A stretch of DNA of 7,835 nucleotides from Gammaproteobacteria bacterium (GTDB taxonomy: Bacteria; Pseudomonadota; Gammaproteobacteria; Pseudomonadales; Pseudomonadaceae), in NCBI GenBank assembly GCA_012513235.1, contig JAAZCO010000387.1, positions 1 through 7,835 of the forward strand. The letters run 5' to 3'. Numbering within the stretch: position 1 is the first letter of the stretch; each line of letters opens with the position of its first letter. A model generated the notes under the pieces. It had not been told where the DNA came from and did not search any database. It saw nothing but the letters and a program-made list of their open reading frames with translations. Both the position numbers and the translations under genes were made by a program. Below, one piece after another: positions 4,854-7,835 of the stretch.

Positions 4854-6596
4854 ATGGAAGCAGTTAAAAAACTTACGCCTTTTTTGTCCGTTATCGGGCA
4901 AATACAACCTGCAGATATGGCTTCCGTCGCTTCGTCGGGCTTTCTGACAGTCATTAATAATCGACCTGATGAGGAAGGCGAAGGCCAGCCTAGTAGCGCA
5001 GAAATGGCTGCTGCGGCGCAGGCTTCAGGTTTGGAATATCATCATTTACCTGTGGTCGCAGGGCAAATCACTGACGAGCAAATCACTGATTTTGCGCAGT
5101 TATTAGCGCAGGTGAAAGGCCCTGTATTGGCGTTTTGTCGTACCGGTACTCGCTCCTCCAGCCTATGGGCACTGAGTGAGGCACACCGTTTAGCTCCCGC
5201 GGCAATTATTGAGGCTGCCCAAGGTGCAGGCTATGACCTCAGTGGTTTATTGCCACGCTTGCAGCAGCGCAGCACCGAGCAAGTACAAATTCCTAATCCA
5301 ACTCACAGCGCACAGAGTAACCCTTACGATGTTTTAGTGGTCGGTGGTGGTGCTGCAGGTTGTGCGGTTAGTGCAAGTTTGCTCAGTCGTAATCCCAGCT
5401 TACGCATTGGTATTGTTGAGCCCAGTGAGCAGCATTACTACCAGCCAGGCTGGACGATGGTGGGTGCGGGTGTCTTTACGCGTTCGCAAACTGAGCGCCC
5501 GATGGCCAAGTGCATTCCAGAACACGCGCAATGGATTCGTGCGGCAGTCACTGGGTTTTTGCCTGAGCAAAATACCCTTGTGTTAGAAGATGGTCGTCAG
5601 TTGGGTTACCGCACTTTGATTGTCTGCCCAGGTTTAAAGCTGCATTGGGATGCTATTAAAGGTTTGCGCGAGACCTTGGGTAAAAACGGTGTGACCTCTA
5701 ACTATATGCTGGAGTTAGCACCTTACACTTGGCAGTTAGTGCAGAACTTACGCAAAGGCCGCGCGCTGTTTACTCAGCCACCGATGCCAATTAAATGCGC
5801 TGGTGCACCGCAAAAAGCCATGTATATGTCGGCGGACTGGTGGTTGAAAGAAGATGTTTTAAAGGACATTGAAATCGAATTTTGCACTGCCGGTGGTGCG
5901 CTCTTTGGTGTTGCTGATTTTGTGCCACCGCTGATGGAGTATGTAAAAAAATACAATGCCCAGTTGAATTTTCAATACAACTTAGTCGAAGTTGACGGCC
6001 CTGCTGGTAAAGCATGGTTTAACGTGACTGATGCTGAAGGTCATCAAGAGCGTGTGGAGAAGTCTTTCGACTTTTTACATGCGGTACCACCGCAACGCGC
6101 GCCACGTTTTATCCGTGAAAGTACGCTAGCGAATGCCGATGGTTGGTTAGAAGTGCATGACGACACTTTACGTCATACGCGTTTCGGCAATATTTTTGGC
6201 TTGGGTGATGTGTGTTCCACGCCCAATGCTAAAACGGCTGCTGCAGTACGTAAACAAGCGCCGGTGGTGGCTGAGAATATTCTCGCCGTACTCAATGAGC
6301 GTGGTGTCCGTGCAGTGTATGACGGTTACGGTGCTTGCCCGCTGGTGGTTGAGCGCGGTAAAGCGATTATGGCTGAGTTTGGCTATGGTGGAAAACTGCT
6401 GCCCAGCTACCCACTCAATCCTAGAGTGCCGCGCCGTTTTGCATGGTTCTTAAAGGCCACTGCGATGCCGTACATCTACTTTGATTTGATGCTCAAAGGT
6501 CGTGAATGGTGGGCTAAGCCTGAAATTCTCAATTATGAGCCACATGCATCGGTAGCTGATCCAGCGTGTAACTATGAGGCAGGTAAAAAAGAGTGA
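4854..6596 (+). CDS. DUF442 rhodanese-like domain fused to type II sulfide:quinone oxidoreductase
   Basis: A 580-residue two-domain protein. Residues 1-135 are a DUF442/TIGR01244 domain with the loop CRTGTRS (Cys95 to Arg100). Residues 157-565 are a flavoprotein beginning with the FAD-binding VVGGGAAG (162-169). It carries PIKCAGAPQKAMYMS (312-326), almost the same as the human SQOR segment around catalytic Cys201, and GDVCSTPNAKTAAAVRKQAP (451-470), whose Cys454 corresponds to SQOR Cys379 with a one-residue offset. YDGYGACPLVV (489-499) and the C-terminal MPYIYFDLMLKGREWW (538-553) also match and probably seat it on the membrane. The SQR part oxidises sulfide to a persulfide and reduces quinone. 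The N-terminal domain may transfer sulfane sulfur. Automatic pipelines often label this fusion a tyrosine phosphatase/oxidoreductase. A strong AAGGAGAT (4840-4847) precedes the ATG. Confidence 0.9.
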   Translation: MEAVKKLTPFLSVIGQIQPADMASVASSGFLTVINNRPDEEGEGQPSSAEMAAAAQASGLEYHHLPVVAGQITDEQITDFAQLLAQVKGPVLAFCRTGTRSSSLWALSEAHRLAPAAIIEAAQGAGYDLSGLLPRLQQRSTEQVQIPNPTHSAQSNPYDVLVVGGGAAGCAVSASLLSRNPSLRIGIVEPSEQHYYQPGWTMVGAGVFTRSQTERPMAKCIPEHAQWIRAAVTGFLPEQNTLVLEDGRQLGYRTLIVCPGLKLHWDAIKGLRETLGKNGVTSNYMLELAPYTWQLVQNLRKGRALFTQPPMPIKCAGAPQKAMYMSADWWLKEDVLKDIEIEFCTAGGALFGVADFVPPLMEYVKKYNAQLNFQYNLVEVDGPAGKAWFNVTDAEGHQERVEKSFDFLHAVPPQRAPRFIRESTLANADGWLEVHDDTLRHTRFGNIFGLGDVCSTPNAKTAAAVRKQAPVVAENILAVLNERGVRAVYDGYGACPLVVERGKAIMAEFGYGGKLLPSYPLNPRVPRRFAWFLKATAMPYIYFDLMLKGREWWAKPEILNYEPHASVADPACNYEAGKKE

Positions 6597-7835
6597 ATCT
6601 AAAACGTTGGCTGCCCTGTTTAGACTGGGCAGCTTCTTATGATAAAGCCACCGCGGGTAAAGATGGTTTAGCCGCGGTGATTGTGACCTTAATGTTGATT
6701 CCGCAGAGCTTGGCTTATGCCATGCTTGCGGGACTTCCGCCCATTACTGGGCTGTATGCCAGTATTGCTCCGTTATTTCTGTATGCCATCTTCGGCTCCA
6801 GTCGTACCTTAGCGGTTGGGCCTGTGGCAGTGATCTCCTTGATGACTGCGGCAGCTTTAACACCGATGTTTGCCGCGCAAACCGCAGAATATGTCGGTGC
6901 AGCGATGTTACTGGCGACCCGGTCGGGGCTGATGCTGCTGCTGATGGCAGTGTTGCGCCTAGGCTTTTTAGCTAACTTCTTAAGCCACCCAGTGATTTCT
7001 GGCTTTATCAGTGCTTCGGGCTTATTGATTGCTTTAAGTCAGCTTAAGCATATTTTGGGCGTGCAAGCGAGCGGCGATACTGTTTTGCAGTTAGTACCGT
7101 CATTGGTGTCGCAGATACCTTATATTCATGTGCCAACCTTAATCATTGGTGGCTTGTGTCTATTATTTTTACAATTGGTACGTACTCGCTTAAAAGGTTT
7201 TTTGTTGGGCTTGGGTTGCTCAAAAGGCTGGGCAGATAGCCTAACGAAAACTGGACCGGTACTGACTATTATTGTTTCTGTGTTAGCTGTGACTTTGGGT
7301 GATTTAGCTAACAGTGGTGTACAAGTGGTGGGTAGTGTACCTGAGGGTTTACCTGTTTTACGTATGCCCACTATGGATATGCAACTGGCGATTCAATTGT
7401 TACCCGCAGCCTTGTTGATCAGTTTGGTGGGTTTTGTTGAATCTGTGTCAGTTGCGCAAACTCTCGCTGCTAAGCGTCGTGAGCGTATTGATCCTGACCA
7501 AGAGTTGGTTGGTTTAGGCACGGCAAATATTGCTGCTGCGGTCAGTGGTGGCTTTCCAGTCACTGGTGGGTTTTCACGTTCCATTGTGAACTTTGATGCG
7601 GGCGCTAGAACGCCGATGGCCGGTGTTTTAACTGCGGTTGGCATTGCAGTCACAGCGATGTTTTTTACGCCGTTATTTCACAACTTACCCCATGCTGTTT
7701 TAGCTGCAACTATTATTGTTGCGGTATTAAGTTTGGTTGATTTTAAGTCACTTAAGCGCACTTGGCGCTTCTCTAAACAAGACTTTATCGCGCAAGCTGC
7801 AACCATGATTGGTGTGCTGTTTATGGGTGTCGAAA
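6593..7835 (+). CDS. SulP-family inorganic anion transporter (N-terminal part)
   Basis: The frame is open from a GTG at 6593, overlapping the SQR stop as GTGA, to the right edge: 414 residues of an expected 550 or more. The protein starts MNLKRWLPCLDW, and an AGG (6581-6583) supports the GTG. The next in-frame ATG is 33 codons later and would lose the first membrane helix. Family marks are IPQSLAYAMLAGLPPITGLY (residues 36-55), RLGFLANFLSHPVISGF (122-138), FVESVSVAQT (281-290) and GGFPVTGGFSRSIVN (319-333). SulP proteins move sulfate, bicarbonate and related anions in the inner membrane, and the cytoplasmic STAS domain would lie beyond the window. Coupling to the SQR gene suggests transport of a sulfur oxyanion such as sulfite or sulfate, but substrate and direction cannot be read from sequence. 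Confidence 0.92.
   Translation, partial: MNLKRWLPCLDWAASYDKATAGKDGLAAVIVTLMLIPQSLAYAMLAGLPPITGLYASIAPLFLYAIFGSSRTLAVGPVAVISLMTAAALTPMFAAQTAEYVGAAMLLATRSGLMLLLMAVLRLGFLANFLSHPVISGFISASGLLIALSQLKHILGVQASGDTVLQLVPSLVSQIPYIHVPTLIIGGLCLLFLQLVRTRLKGFLLGLGCSKGWADSLTKTGPVLTIIVSVLAVTLGDLANSGVQVVGSVPEGLPVLRMPTMDMQLAIQLLPAALLISLVGFVESVSVAQTLAAKRRERIDPDQELVGLGTANIAAAVSGGFPVTGGFSRSIVNFDAGARTPMAGVLTAVGIAVTAMFFTPLFHNLPHAVLAATIIVAVLSLVDFKSLKRTWRFSKQDFIAQAATMIGVLFMGVE

Noticed and set aside
7126..7653. Two minus-strand open frames over the right end
   Set aside because: They are antisense to the continuous SulP reading frame, which has clear family motifs; their proteins look like low-complexity shadows.
1..7835. 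Mobile element, CRISPR array, tRNA or defence system
   Set aside because: No transposase, integrase, spaced repeats, tRNA-like fold or defence protein was found; all long frames are housekeeping, transport or sulfur-oxidation genes.

Overview
The window reads as chromosomal DNA of a gammaproteobacterium, most likely a low-GC member of the Pseudomonadaceae/Pseudomonadales. G+C looks close to half by eye. The block yrfG (divergent) - nudE - cysQ on the left is an arrangement I associate with Pseudomonas and its relatives, and the protein sequences fit that group. The organism call is inference; no rRNA or tRNA is present to anchor it.

Layout. Positions 1-164 (minus strand) hold the first 54 codons of a YrfG-type HAD nucleotidase, transcribed divergently from nudE (234-800) and cysQ (797-1621), which overlap by 4 bp. 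A YbfB/YjiJ-type MFS exporter follows at 1714-2889. A 289-bp non-coding gap (2890-3178) contains a 25-bp imperfect palindrome and a 10-bp direct repeat. The rest of the window is a sulfide/persulfide oxidation locus, all on the plus strand: an ArsR-family regulator of the BigR/SqrR persulfide-sensing type (3179-3508); a small DUF2892 membrane protein (3612-3815) closed by a strong intrinsic terminator (3837-3860); a type ETHE1/Blh persulfide dioxygenase (3974-4837); a fusion of a DUF442 (TIGR01244) rhodanese-like domain to a type II sulfide:quinone oxidoreductase (4854-6596); and a SulP anion permease overlapping it by 4 bp and running off the right edge (6593-7835).

How the genes could work together (inference from known families). 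The SQR domain oxidises H2S at the membrane and passes electrons to quinone, producing a persulfide. The dioxygenase oxidises glutathione persulfide to sulfite. The DUF442 domain may move sulfane sulfur between these steps. The SulP protein may carry the resulting sulfur oxyanion across the membrane. The regulator has exactly two cysteines, spaced as in SqrR and BigR, so it probably represses the locus until persulfides form an intramolecular link. Two promoter regions inside the locus (before the DUF2892 gene and before the dioxygenase) share the same GCATA-N13-TGTAT arrangement overlapping a -10-like hexamer, which is the best candidate for its operator.

The individual families are known. 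The parts that most deserve a second look are the domain arrangement (DUF442 joined to SQR instead of to the dioxygenase, as it is in Blh), the shared operator-like motif, and the undefined role of the DUF2892 protein.
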